Shown here piece by piece: positions 42,487 through 53,618 of a stretch of DNA of 64,000 nucleotides. The number at the start of each line of letters is the position of its first letter. The stretch's first letter is position 1. Origin of the DNA: JAEUJM01 sp041918615. GTDB lineage: Bacteria > Actinomycetota > Acidimicrobiia > Acidimicrobiales > DATDAH01. The stretch covers positions 62,001 to 126,000 of the forward strand of contig JAYRVH010000081.1 in assembly GCA_041918615.1 (NCBI GenBank), written 5' to 3'. A program made the position numbers and the translations under genes. The notes under the pieces are model-generated. The model ran no database searches and was not told the origin of the DNA. It worked only from the letters and a program-made list of their open reading frames with translations.

Positions 42487-44483
42487 GTGACTGCCGCCGT
42501 CGACGGTGCCGTCCACCCCTTCCCCGCTCCTCGATCATTCGACGCGAAAGGGCCCCGCGTGGCCGGTAGCCCCCCCTCATACGACGCCAAGGACATCACC
42601 ATCCTTGAAGGGCTCGAAGCGGTCCGAAAGCGGCCCGGCATGTACATCGGGTCCACCGGTCCGAGCGGCCTGCACCACCTGGTCTACGAGATCGTGGACA
42701 ATGCGGTCGACGAGGCGATGGCGGGCTACTGCGACCGCATCGACGTCACCATCCTGGCCGACGGCGGCTGCGAGGTCCGCGACAACGGTCGCGGCATCCC
42801 CGTCGACAGCAGCCCCAAGTTCAAGGGCAAGTCGGCGGCCGAGGTCGTTCTCACCGTCCTGCACGCCGGCGGCAAGTTCGGTGATGGCGGCTACAAGGTC
42901 TCCGGCGGCCTCCACGGCGTCGGCAGCTCGGTGGTGAACGCGCTCTCCGAGCGCCTCGAGATCGAGATCGACCGCGAGGGCAAGCGCCACTACATGGACT
43001 TTGCCAAGGGCGGCAAGGTGCAGACGAAGCTCGAGGTGCGGGGCAAGGCGCCGCGCGACCGCACTGGCACCACCATCCGGTTCTGGCCCGACCCCACCAT
43101 CTTCGAGGAGATCGAGTTCCGCACGCAGACGCTGCTCGAGCGCTTCCAGATGATGGCCTTCCTCAACAAGGGCCTCGAGATCCGCGTGTCCGACCAGCGC
43201 CCGGGCGCCACCCAGGAGCCCGTCGTCTACAAGTACGCCGGCGGCATCACCGACTTCGTCAAGCACCTCAACCGGTCGAAGGAGGCCCTCTTCACCAAAG
43301 TGGGCTACTTCGAGCAGAGCGAGGAGGACCAGGAGGTCGAGCTCGCGTTCCAGTGGAACACCGGCTACAACACCGACGGCATCCACAGCTTCGCCAACGG
43401 CATCAGCACCATCGACGGCGGCATGCACGAGGAGGGCTTCAAGAAGGCCCTCACCAACGCCATCAACAAGTACGGCAAGGCCAAGGGCACCATCAAGGAG
43501 AAGGACGAGAACCTCCAGGGCGAGGACATCCGTGAGGGCCTCACCGCCATCATCTCCGTCCGCTTGCGCGACCCCCAGTTCGAGGGCCAGACCAAGGGCA
43601 AGCTCGGCAACGTCACGGTGCGCTCGCTCGTCGAACGGGCCACCAACGAAAAGCTCGGCGACTTCCTCGAGGAGCACCCCACCGAGGCCAACAAGATCGT
43701 CAAGAAGGCCGTGGCAGCGGCCACCGCCCGCCGCGCTGCGCAGGAGGCCCGCAAGGCCACCCGCCGCAAGTCGGCCCTCGAGGGCGCAGGCATGCCCGAG
43801 AAGCTCCGCGACTGCTCGTCGCGCAACCGCGACGAGACCGAGCTGTTCATCGTCGAGGGTGACTCGGCCGGCGGCCCCGCCACCCAGGCACGCGACCCGC
43901 GGGTCCAGGCGGTGCTGCCCATCCGGGGCAAGATCCTGAACGTCGAGCGCGCCCGCATCGACCGCATGTTGAAGAACAACGAGATACAGGCCCTCATCTC
44001 CGCCATCGGCGCCGGCGTGGGCGAGGAGTTCGACGTCGCCAAGATCCGCTACGACAAGGTGATCATCCTGTGTGACGCGGATGTCGACGGCAGCCACATC
44101 CGCACCCTGTTGCTCACGTTCTTCTTCCGCCAGATGAAGCCGCTGGTCGAGGACGGCCACGTCTACATCGGCCAGCCGCCGCTGTATTCCACGGTGGTCG
44201 GCAAGGAGAAGGTGTACCTCAAGGACGACGCCGCCAAGGCCGCGTTCCAAGTCGAGAACCCCAATCACAAGAAGGACTTCCAGCGCCTCAAGGGCCTCGG
44301 CGAGATGGACTGGGACGAGTTGCAGGAGACCACCATCGACCCGCTCAAGCGCACCCTCCTCCGAGTCGGCGTCGAACAGGCCGCCATCGCCGACGAGGTC
44401 TTCTCGGTGCTCATGGGCGACGACGTCGAGAGCCGCAAGCACTTCATCCAGACCAACGCCACGGACGTGAGGTTCCTGGACAT

Positions 44484-44487
<4 letters not shown>
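42487..44487 (+). CDS. gyrB: DNA gyrase subunit B
   Basis: A 666-residue gyrase B. GHKL ATPase motifs include VDNAVDEAMAGYC, VRDNGRGIPVD and GLHGVGSSVVNALS. The TOPRIM domain has EGDSAGGPATQARD (about 457) and DADVDGSHIRTLLLTFFFR. The C terminus has KGLGEMDWDELQETT. GTG 42559 is a shorter alternative start with AAAGGG upstream. The stop overlaps gyrA (ATGA). Confidence 0.97.
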
Positions 44488-46949
<2,462 letters not shown>

Positions 46950-47036
46950 CCGAGCCACGAGCAGGCATGGTCCGCTTGGCCCTGCCGAAGATCCAGCGAC
47001 TTCCCCCCTCAGAGTCTTCTCGGACGGGGAACCGCC

Positions 47037-47672
47037 ATGCCATTTCGCACCGACGAGGGCCAGGCCCTCCCGCTGATGCTGCTCGCCCTGCTGTTCGCGG
47101 GTGGCCTGCTGATCGCCTTGAGCCGACTCGGCGGGCTCGCCGTCGACGATGCCCGTGCCCGAACGGCGGCTGACGCGGCGGCACTTGCGGGCGCCGCGGA
47201 AGGAGAGGCCGCGGCCAGGGACGTCGCCGCCCGGAACAACGGCGACCTGGTGCTGTTCGAACCCGGAGTCCGTGGCGTGCGCGTGACGGTCGTCGTAGCC
47301 GGCCGCCGCGCGGTGGCCGAGGCCGAACGGGCGGGGCCGCCACCGGGCGGGGCAGGCGCCGGCACGACGGGGCTCACCGCCGAGATGGTGGCGGCGGTCC
47401 AGCGGGCCGAGGCACTGCTCGGGCGACCCATCCCGATCACCTCCGGATGGCGCAGCCCCGCGCAGCAGGCGTGGCTCTGGGCCCATCGGGACACGAACCC
47501 CTTCCCCGTCGCCCGGCCAGGGACCTCGATGCACGAGCGGGGCCTGGCCATCGACGTCGCTCTGCCGTTCGTGCCCGAGCTCCGGACCGTCGCTGCGCAG
47601 GCCGGTCTCTGCTTTCCGCTGCCCGAGACCGATCCCATACACTTCGAGCTGTGTCCGCCCCCACCCCGGTAG
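47037..47672 (+). CDS. TadE/G-like N terminus fused to M15 D,D-carboxypeptidase
   Basis: A 211-residue fusion. Residues 1-75 match the N-terminal module of Flp-pilus TadE/TadG-type proteins: one TM helix (ALPLMLLALLFAGGLLIAL) followed by ARARTAADAAALAGAAEGEA. Residues 115-211 form a VanY-type M15 peptidase with SGWRSPAQQ, SMHERGLAIDVALP (zinc His and Asp) and DPIHFEL. Such an enzyme would trim peptidoglycan stem peptides while anchored outside the membrane. The DUF3566 gene overlaps its 3' end by 22 bp. Confidence 0.8.
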   Translation: MPFRTDEGQALPLMLLALLFAGGLLIALSRLGGLAVDDARARTAADAAALAGAAEGEAAARDVAARNNGDLVLFEPGVRGVRVTVVVAGRRAVAEAERAGPPPGGAGAGTTGLTAEMVAAVQRAEALLGRPIPITSGWRSPAQQAWLWAHRDTNPFPVARPGTSMHERGLAIDVALPFVPELRTVAAQAGLCFPLPETDPIHFELCPPPPR

Positions 47673-48244
47673 AGGGCCATCAGTCGACCGGCGAGCTCGA
47701 CGTCGAGCTGGCCGACGAGCTCGATGTCGAACTGGAGGTCGAGGCGGCAGAGATGGCACCGCTCGTCGAGCTTCCCGACCGGGATTCGCATTCCCCCCGC
47801 CCGGCCAAGGGCACCGACGTCACCATCCGCATGCGGGGGCTCGGCCGGGTGCCCGCCCGCAAGTCCCGACGCGTGTTCCGGCGGGTTGGCCCGTTGTCGG
47901 TGCTCAAGCTCTCGTTCGCCTTCTCGCTCTGCCTGTTCGCCGTGGTCCTGATCGCCTCGTTGCTGCTGTGGTCGGCGGCCGTCGGGGCCGGCTCGCTCGA
48001 CAACATCGAGAGCTTCTTGGTCGACCTCGGGTTCGACAACTTCCGGCTCGTGGGCGCGGACCTGTTCCGCGGGCTGGTGGTCTTCGGCGCGGCCCTGGTC
48101 GTGGCGAACACCGTGTTCAGCGTGGTGGTGGCCCTCCTGTTCAACCTGATCAGCGACCTCGTGGGCGGCATACGCTTCACCGTGATCGAGCCGCTGGTAC
48201 CGCCCGAACCCGCGTCGCGACACGAGCGGGCCGACGAGCCGTGA
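47651..48244 (+). CDS. DUF3566 membrane protein
   Basis: A 197-residue protein. An acidic N terminus (ELDVELADELDVELEVEAAE) precedes a domain with VTIRMRGLGRVPARKSRRVF and two TM helices (VLKLSFAFSLCLFAVVLIAS; LVVFGAALVVANTVFSVVVA). The position between gyrA and tRNA-Ile is the same as Rv0007. Its function is unknown. GTG 47651 overlaps the peptidase gene. Confidence 0.85.
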   Translation: MSAPTPVEGHQSTGELDVELADELDVELEVEAAEMAPLVELPDRDSHSPRPAKGTDVTIRMRGLGRVPARKSRRVFRRVGPLSVLKLSFAFSLCLFAVVLIASLLLWSAAVGAGSLDNIESFLVDLGFDNFRLVGADLFRGLVVFGAALVVANTVFSVVVALLFNLISDLVGGIRFTVIEPLVPPEPASRHERADEP

Positions 48245-48270
48245 AGGTGGGGGCGCTCTCACCTCAGTGG

Positions 48271-48276
48271 TAGCCT
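48271..48276 (+). promoter_or_regulatory. tRNA-Ile -10 box
   Basis: TAGCCT ends 10 nt before the tRNA 5' end. Confidence 0.5.
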
Positions 48277-48286
48277 CGTGCGCTCC

Positions 48287-48360
48287 GGGGCTATAGCTCA
48301 GTCGGTTAGAGCGCATCCCTGATAAGGATGAGGTCGCTGGTTCGAATCCAGCTAGCCCCA
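48287..48360 (+). tRNA. ileT: tRNA-Ile (GAT)
   Basis: A 74-nt cloverleaf. The acceptor pairs GGGGCTA with TAGCCCC plus discriminator A. The D-loop has AGCTCAGTCGGTTAGAGC, the anticodon loop CTGATAA gives GAT, and the T-loop reads GGTTCGAATCC. No CCA is encoded. It lies downstream of gyrA, as in Mycobacterium. Confidence 0.98.
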
Positions 48361-48452
48361 CTCGGCCCGCTCGACGAGATGCCTTCCGGTCTGTCGTTCC
48401 TGGGGCCCACACCGGATCGAACGAACAGCAGCGATCGAAGGGCGAACGAGGG

Positions 48453-49334
48453 GTGGACTTCCCGGTCTCGATACTCGATGTTCGTCGTGCGAGCCATGGT
48501 GCACTCCTGGTCCTTGCCCTGCTCATGGCGACCGGGCTCGCAACCTGCGACGGTGGAAACGACCCACCGGGCGCCCAATTGGCAGCTGCATCGGGAACCT
48601 CGGTGCCGGCGGGCTCTTCTGGGCCCCGCGACCCGAGCCACGCTCATCCACTGAGTGTCGTGGCGGCGGGTGACTCGGTGATGGAGAACCTCGCCGGTGC
48701 CCTGGTGGCCGCCCTCGACGGCAACGAGGCGGTCGTCAGTCACGTGTGGCTCCTGAGCTTGACGAGAGATGCCAGTTCGCGTGTGCTCATCGGGAACGAG
48801 GTGGCAGAGGCGGACCCCGACATCGTGGTGGTGCTGATGGGTGTCTGGGAGCTCGAGGCCATCGGCGACGACCTCATGGCGCCCGGGTGGCAGGCTCGCT
48901 ACACCAGCGACGTGCTCGAGCCGTTCGTGACCTCGGTGACCCGAGACGGGGCCGAGGTCCTCTTCGTCGGGATGCCCGCCCTCGACGACCCCGTGACCAC
49001 GTCGAAGCTCGACGTGATGACACGGGCCTACGAGAACCTGGCGGCGGACGACGACCGGGTGTCGTTCCTCGACGCCGGCCAGTACGTCGACGATCCCGCA
49101 GGGCGCTTCGCGCTCGCCCTGCCCGGCCCTGACGGTGCGCCGGTCCCGGTGCGGAACCCCGACGGGCTCCACATCTGCCCGGCCGGGGTGGTGCGGGTGC
49201 TCGAGCCGGTGCTCGACCAGATCGAGTCGCGGTGGCCGGTACCGCTCGGGACCGACTGGCAGCGAGGCAGCTGGGCTCTGCCGGGCCTGGGCGGGCCGAT
49301 GAGCGAGGGGTTCGTCGGGTGCCCACCCGGTTGA
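48453..49334 (+). CDS. Secreted SGNH/GDSL-type hydrolase-like protein
   Basis: A 293-residue protein. An N-terminal signal (ALLVLALLMATGLATC) precedes a Pro/Ala/Ser linker. Block I VVAAGDSVMENLAG carries the GDS nucleophile, DIVVVLMGVWELEA is block III-like with Trp instead of Asn, and DGLHICPAGV supplies the Asp-x-x-His. It resembles SGNH/DUF459-type acylesterases. The GTG start has no strong ribosome binding site. Confidence 0.7.
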   Translation: MDFPVSILDVRRASHGALLVLALLMATGLATCDGGNDPPGAQLAAASGTSVPAGSSGPRDPSHAHPLSVVAAGDSVMENLAGALVAALDGNEAVVSHVWLLSLTRDASSRVLIGNEVAEADPDIVVVLMGVWELEAIGDDLMAPGWQARYTSDVLEPFVTSVTRDGAEVLFVGMPALDDPVTTSKLDVMTRAYENLAADDDRVSFLDAGQYVDDPAGRFALALPGPDGAPVPVRNPDGLHICPAGVVRVLEPVLDQIESRWPVPLGTDWQRGSWALPGLGGPMSEGFVGCPPG

Positions 49335-49392
49335 CAGCGACCCCTGGCGCTCGACGGCGTGGGCGGGTCCGAGGTCCGCTACCGTCGGCACC

Positions 49393-49672
49393 ATGAGCGG
49401 ATGCGTGGCCCGAGCGGCCCGTGGGCGAAGCGAACAGGAGCGGGTGGCATGAGCGGATGCGTGGCCCGAGCGGCCCGTGGGCGAAGCGAACAGGAGCGGG
49501 TGGCATGAGCGGATGCGTGGCCCGAGCGGCCCGTGGGCGAAGCGAACAGGAGCGGGTGCCATGAGCGGATGCGTGGCCCGAGCGGCCCGTGAGCGAAGCG
49601 AACAGGAGCGGGTGCCATGAGCGGATGCGTGGCCCGAGCGGCCCGTGAGCGAAGCGAACAGGAGCGGGTGAC
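49393..49672 (+). repeat. Five tandem 56-bp units encoding coupled micro-ORFs
   Basis: Units start at 49393, 49449, 49505, 49561 and 49617, exactly 56 bp apart and nearly identical. Each encodes MSGCVARAARERSEQERVP or a close variant. Each has AGGAG 8 nt before the next ATG, and each TGA overlaps that ATG (ATGA). The last unit ends at ATG 49676 of a small membrane peptide. One further copy lies at 10351-10406. Confidence 0.9.
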
Positions 49673-49675
49673 GAC

Positions 49676-49813
49676 ATGACCATGCTTCGACGGGCCTTGG
49701 TGGCCCTCGGGGTGGCCGGGCTGTTTGCGGCGGTGCTGCGGCTGCGGGGCACCGGTGGCACCCCCCCCAAGGGTGGGGGCTGGCGTGAGCTGTCTGGGCC
49801 CGACCTGACGTGA
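49676..49813 (+). CDS. 45-residue single-TM peptide
   Basis: ATG 49676 overlaps the stop of the fifth repeat micro-ORF. The peptide has a TM helix (ALVALGVAGLFAAVLRLR) and a Gly/Pro tail. Its stop overlaps the GTG of the next gene (GTGA). No family is recognised. Coupling on both sides supports translation. Confidence 0.5.
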   Translation: MTMLRRALVALGVAGLFAAVLRLRGTGGTPPKGGGWRELSGPDLT

Positions 49814-50805
49814 GGGTGGCGGTGGTGGGCGTGGGCGCCGTCGGTGCCCGCGCCACCCGACAGCTCGTCGCCACCGACGCGGTCGAGGTGGTCCTGGTCA
49901 GTGACACCTCCCGGGAACGGGTCGACGCTCTGCGCGAGGCGATGCCCGACCGGGTCCGATCCATCGCCGTTGAGACGCTCACCGCCGTGGACGCGCAGGT
50001 TGTCATTCTTGCCACACCCGCCGGCGAACACGTGGAACTCGCCCGGACCCTGATCGGCCGTGGCGTTGCCGTGGTGTCGACCTCGGATTCGATCGAGGAC
50101 GTGAAGGGACTCCTCGCCCTCGATGCGGAGTGCGCCAGGCGCGGCGCTCCGATCGTGGTGGGAGCGGGTTTCTCGCCGGGCTTCAGCTGCCTGTTGGCCC
50201 GTCATGCCTCGGCGGGCTTCGACCGCGTCGACGAGCTCCACGTGGCCAAGGTGGGCACCGGTGGCCCTGCCTGTGCCAGGCAGCATCACCGGGCGCTGGC
50301 CGGGACGGCGGTCGATTGGCGCGACGGTGCGTGGTTGTCGCGCCCGGGCGGATCGGGGCGCGAGCTCTGCTGGTTCCCCGATCCGGTGGGGGGCGAGGAC
50401 TGCTACCGGGCGGCCGTCCCGGACGCGTTGCTCCTGGTCCCGGCCTTTCCGGACGCGGTGCGGGTCACCTCGCGTCTCGGCGCCAACCGACGCGACCGCC
50501 TGACCGCCCGGCTGCCGATGCTGCGGCCGCCCCATCCGGAGGGGGGGCCGGGCGCGATCCGGGTCGAGGTCCGGGGTCGGCGGGGCGAGACGCGCGAGGT
50601 GCTGGTCCTCGGCGCCATGGACCGTCCCGCCGTCGCCGCTGGCGCGGTCGCCGCCGTCGCCGCATGCTGGGCCGGTGAGGGCCGACTGGCCCCGCGGAGC
50701 GCCGGGTTGGCCACCACACCCGACGTGGTGCCCTTCATCGCGGAGTTGGCCCGGCGGGGAGTACGTGCCGCGGTCTTCGAGGGGAGCGCAGAGTACGACG
50801 AATGA
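49810..50805 (+). CDS. Saccharopine dehydrogenase-like NAD(P)-binding protein
   Basis: A 331-residue oxidoreductase-like protein. VAVVGVGAVGARATRQL is a Rossmann dinucleotide motif. VVSTSDSIEDVKGLLALDA and VVGAGFSPGFSCLLARH follow, as in saccharopine dehydrogenase/dihydrodipicolinate reductase-type folds. The reaction cannot be assigned. It is coupled to the small TM peptide by GTGA and followed by the sigma factor's AT-rich upstream region. Confidence 0.65.
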   Translation: MRVAVVGVGAVGARATRQLVATDAVEVVLVSDTSRERVDALREAMPDRVRSIAVETLTAVDAQVVILATPAGEHVELARTLIGRGVAVVSTSDSIEDVKGLLALDAECARRGAPIVVGAGFSPGFSCLLARHASAGFDRVDELHVAKVGTGGPACARQHHRALAGTAVDWRDGAWLSRPGGSGRELCWFPDPVGGEDCYRAAVPDALLLVPAFPDAVRVTSRLGANRRDRLTARLPMLRPPHPEGGPGAIRVEVRGRRGETREVLVLGAMDRPAVAAGAVAAVAACWAGEGRLAPRSAGLATTPDVVPFIAELARRGVRAAVFEGSAEYDE

Positions 50806-50814
50806 CAGAGATGT

Positions 50815-50845
50815 CATTTGGAGTCAATGGGCGCCAATCCAAATG
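50815..50845. promoter_or_regulatory. Dyad in AT-rich region upstream of sigma factor
   Basis: Inverted repeat CATTTGGA-N15-TCCAAATG (50815-50822, 50838-50845) in the 140-bp AT-rich region 50806-50944. It is a likely operator for the FliA/WhiG-like sigma gene. Confidence 0.45.
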
Positions 50846-50944
50846 TCATCCATGTAACTCATAGAAGTCGCGAATTCTTTCTAAAGCTTTCAGCAAGAGC
50901 GGTCGTTACTCCGACGGTTGGTTCAACTAGGAGGGCGATACGTC

Positions 50945-51850
50945 ATGGGCGATACACCTGATTCAGCACGATTGATCGAGCAGCACCTGCCGCTCGTTCG
51001 TCACATCGTGTTCCAAGTTGCCGTGCATTTTCCGCGGCATGTCGACCGGGATGAGCTGGCTCGCGCCGGCGCGCTGGGCCTGGTCGAGGCGGCCAGGCGC
51101 TTCGATGAGGCACGGGGGGTGCCGTTCGACCGGTTCGCCGCCCAGCGCATCCGCGGGGCGATCCTCGATGCCGTCCGAGCGGCCGACTGGGCGCCCCGCT
51201 CGGTGCGCACGCTCGCCAGGAAGCTCGAGGCCGCCGAGCAGCGCCTCGCCACCGAGCTCGGGCGCGTTCCGTCCATCCGAGAGATGGCCGACGACCTGGG
51301 GATCACCCTCGCCGAGCTGTCGAAGCTCCAGGACCGCCTGTTCCGCTCCGTGGTGCTCGCCCTCGAGCACGAGGTGACCGATGACGTCGACGAGGACCTC
51401 ACCCTCGTGGACGTGCTCGTCGATCGCACTGCTGTGGAGCCGCTGGAGGAGCTCGAGACCCGTGAGCTGCACGCATACCTGCGTGACGCCGTTGCACTGC
51501 TGCCGGAGCGCCAGCGCCTGGTGGTCGTCGGCTACTTCCTGGAGAACCGCACCTCGCTCGAGTTGGCCCGCTTCCTCGGGGTCACCGAGTCCCGCATCAG
51601 CCAGATCCGGTCGGAGGCGCTCGCGATGTTGAAGGACGGCATCGAGTCGCAGTACGCCAATCCCGAGGCCGGGCCAGAGGGCGGGCCCGAAGAGCCGACG
51701 GGTCGGGTGGCCAGGCGCAAGGCCGGCTATGCCGACGCGATCGGCACGGCGACCGGTTGGAAGGGTCGCCTCGATCAGGTGGTCACCGACGACGTTGAGG
51801 AGGAGCCGGCGGTCCCCGTCGGCGTCCGGTACAACGCCGTGGGGGTGTAG
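50945..51850 (+). CDS. FliA/WhiG-family RNA polymerase sigma factor
   Basis: A 301-residue alternative sigma factor. Region 2 has LVRHIVFQVAVHFP, LARAGALGLVEAARRFDEA and PFDRFAAQRIRGAILDAVR. Region 3 has PSIREMADDLGITLAELSKL. Region 4 has LPERQRLVVVGYFLENRTSL and ARFLGVTESRISQIRSEAL. Of the sigma-28/WhiG type, but no flagellar or sporulation gene is in the window. ATG 50945 has AGGAGG 11 nt upstream. The 3' end overlaps a convergent methyltransferase gene by 76 bp. Confidence 0.9.
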   Translation: MGDTPDSARLIEQHLPLVRHIVFQVAVHFPRHVDRDELARAGALGLVEAARRFDEARGVPFDRFAAQRIRGAILDAVRAADWAPRSVRTLARKLEAAEQRLATELGRVPSIREMADDLGITLAELSKLQDRLFRSVVLALEHEVTDDVDEDLTLVDVLVDRTAVEPLEELETRELHAYLRDAVALLPERQRLVVVGYFLENRTSLELARFLGVTESRISQIRSEALAMLKDGIESQYANPEAGPEGGPEEPTGRVARRKAGYADAIGTATGWKGRLDQVVTDDVEEEPAVPVGVRYNAVGV

Positions 51851-52821
51851 CGCCTACGCGCGGGGGGAATCGGGACCCGGCTGCGCTTGCGGAGGGTCAC
51901 CGCCGTCTGCCCGTGGAAGGCATGGTCGACGACGGCGACGACCTCCGCGTGCTGGCGCCACGAGCGCAGCAGCGATTCCCGGTCGTGGATCACCATGGCG
52001 TCGGGCCAGCCCCGGCGGAGGTAGACGACCGACGCGTCATGACCGAGGCGACGCAAGAGCGGGTCGGCGTCATCGAGGCAGTCGGTCTGCCAGTCACGTT
52101 GTTCGCGGGCCCTGGTGAACTCGATCCAGCTCTGATCCTGGATCGTGAGGTAAAGGTAACCGTCGGGGCGGGTGATCCGCAGGAGCTCGAGCAGCCAACT
52201 GTCCGCCAACTCTGAGATGTGGGTGAAGACCGATCCGGCGTAGACGAGACTGAAGGAGCGGTCCTCGAACGGGAGGTGGGGCGCCGTCGAGCAGGTGGTG
52301 AAGCGGAACGGTGGCGAGAGGTGCTGTTGGGCCCAGTTGATGCTCTCGGCATCGATGTCGACACCCCAGACCGCGTGCTCGCGTGCGTGTTCGGCGAGGT
52401 GGCGGAGCATCCGCCCTGTGCTGCACCCGAACTCCAGCACGGCGTCGACATCCTCGAGCGAAAGGCCCGCACCGGCGAGCGTCTCGAACATGAGCTTGAC
52501 CTGGGTGGCGCCGTGCTCGAGGTAGTGCGAATCCACGGTCCACAGCGCCTGCGGGGGCACGGGGAGATCCTGCCCGGTGTCCTCGCCTCGGCGCGCCCTG
52601 GGGACCACCAGATCGACGACGTCGGGTGACATCGGCAACGATCTCGCGGCGATCCTGGGCGAGCTCGAGAGAAGCCCGACCACCCTGCTGTCGACATCTG
52701 CATCGCGGTCGGCCATCCTCTTGTCGAGTTCGGCCATCCTCTTGTCGAGTTCGGCCATCCTCGTGCTGAGCCCGGCCACGCCGAGTCGGGACCTGAGGGA
52801 AGCCTTCACCTGGCTGAGCAT
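51775..52821 (-). CDS. Class I SAM methyltransferase with N-terminal coiled coil
   Basis: A 348-residue protein. Residues 20-45 contain a heptad MAELDKR repeated three times (last copy MADRDAD-like), encoded by a 21-bp direct repeat near 52715-52757. The methyltransferase domain has VLEFGCSTGRMLRHLAEHA (about residue 125), WGVDIDAESINWAQ and FSLVYAGSVFTHISE. TATCGT (52833-52828) lies 6 nt before ATG 52821. The substrate is unknown. The C terminus overlaps the sigma gene. Confidence 0.8.
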   Translation of the reverse strand: MLSQVKASLRSRLGVAGLSTRMAELDKRMAELDKRMADRDADVDSRVVGLLSSSPRIAARSLPMSPDVVDLVVPRARRGEDTGQDLPVPPQALWTVDSHYLEHGATQVKLMFETLAGAGLSLEDVDAVLEFGCSTGRMLRHLAEHAREHAVWGVDIDAESINWAQQHLSPPFRFTTCSTAPHLPFEDRSFSLVYAGSVFTHISELADSWLLELLRITRPDGYLYLTIQDQSWIEFTRAREQRDWQTDCLDDADPLLRRLGHDASVVYLRRGWPDAMVIHDRESLLRSWRQHAEVVAVVDHAFHGQTAVTLRKRSRVPIPPARRRYTPTALYRTPTGTAGSSSTSSVTT

Positions 52822-52849
52822 CAGCGGACGATACAGTGATCAGCCCGGC

Positions 52850-53608
52850 CTACAGGTGGATGCCACGCTGCCAGCGGTCGACCATCGAGGGGTCGCCGAA
52901 GACCTCCACCCGGGTGGGGGGCAGGCGGTTCCAGAGCAGCAACAGCAGATCAGACGCCGACGCGCGTACTGCGGCGTCGCCCTTCGCGTGGCCATGCTCC
53001 CAGGCGAGGCCGTCGGGCCCGAAGGTGACCGTCCATTCGCCGGCACCGGGCTCGAGGCCTTGGTCGGTGGCGTGGAGGTGGAGCGTCTCGCCCTCGCCGG
53101 CGACCATCGCTGCCGGGAGACGGGGAACGAAGACCTCGAACAGCTCGTCGATGCCGTCGACCGCCACGGGAACGGCGATGGGCGCGGGTGTGCCGCTGGC
53201 ACTGTCGATGTCCCAGCGGTGCATCGCCGTCTCCTGGGCGCGGCGCCGGCTCCAGGAGACGAGGGGCTGGTCACGACCCTGGAGCGTCCAACCCCGGGCG
53301 TCGGGGTCGAGGGAAGCGAGCACGCCGGCCAGCTCGGCGTTGCCCGAGCGGTACCAGTCGAGCAGGTGCTCCTCGTCGGCCGGGTCGGGGTCGGGGTCGG
53401 CGCCGAGCGCCTCGAGGGCGCCGTGACCGTCGAGGCCGTCACGGGCGATGCTGAGCACCCACCGGTCACCTTGCCCGACGTGGACCACCACCTCGGCCAC
53501 GGTCCAGTCCTCGATCGCGGGAATGGTCGCGGTCAGCCGCCCGGTGGCCGCCGTCGCCAGTGCCTCGCCCTCGTGCCGGAGTGCGGCGACGAACGCGTCG
53601 TGGTCCAT
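52850..53608 (-). CDS. Maleylpyruvate isomerase/DinB-like mycothiol-dependent family protein
   Basis: A 252-residue protein of the TIGR03083-type family. The N-terminal helical bundle has IPAIEDWTVAEVVVHVGQGD and QETAMHRWDID, supplying the conserved His residues for a metal site. The C-terminal domain (WEHGHAKGDAAVRASASDLL) is typical of mycothiol-dependent enzymes. It follows the P-type ATPase by 10 bp in the same direction. Confidence 0.75.
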   Translation of the reverse strand: MDHDAFVAALRHEGEALATAATGRLTATIPAIEDWTVAEVVVHVGQGDRWVLSIARDGLDGHGALEALGADPDPDPADEEHLLDWYRSGNAELAGVLASLDPDARGWTLQGRDQPLVSWSRRRAQETAMHRWDIDSASGTPAPIAVPVAVDGIDELFEVFVPRLPAAMVAGEGETLHLHATDQGLEPGAGEWTVTFGPDGLAWEHGHAKGDAAVRASASDLLLLLWNRLPPTRVEVFGDPSMVDRWQRGIHL

Positions 53609-53618
53609 CGGCCCAGTC

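Noticed and set aside
49393..49672. Possible CRISPR array
   Set aside because: Units are directly contiguous with no unique spacers, and no cas genes are present.
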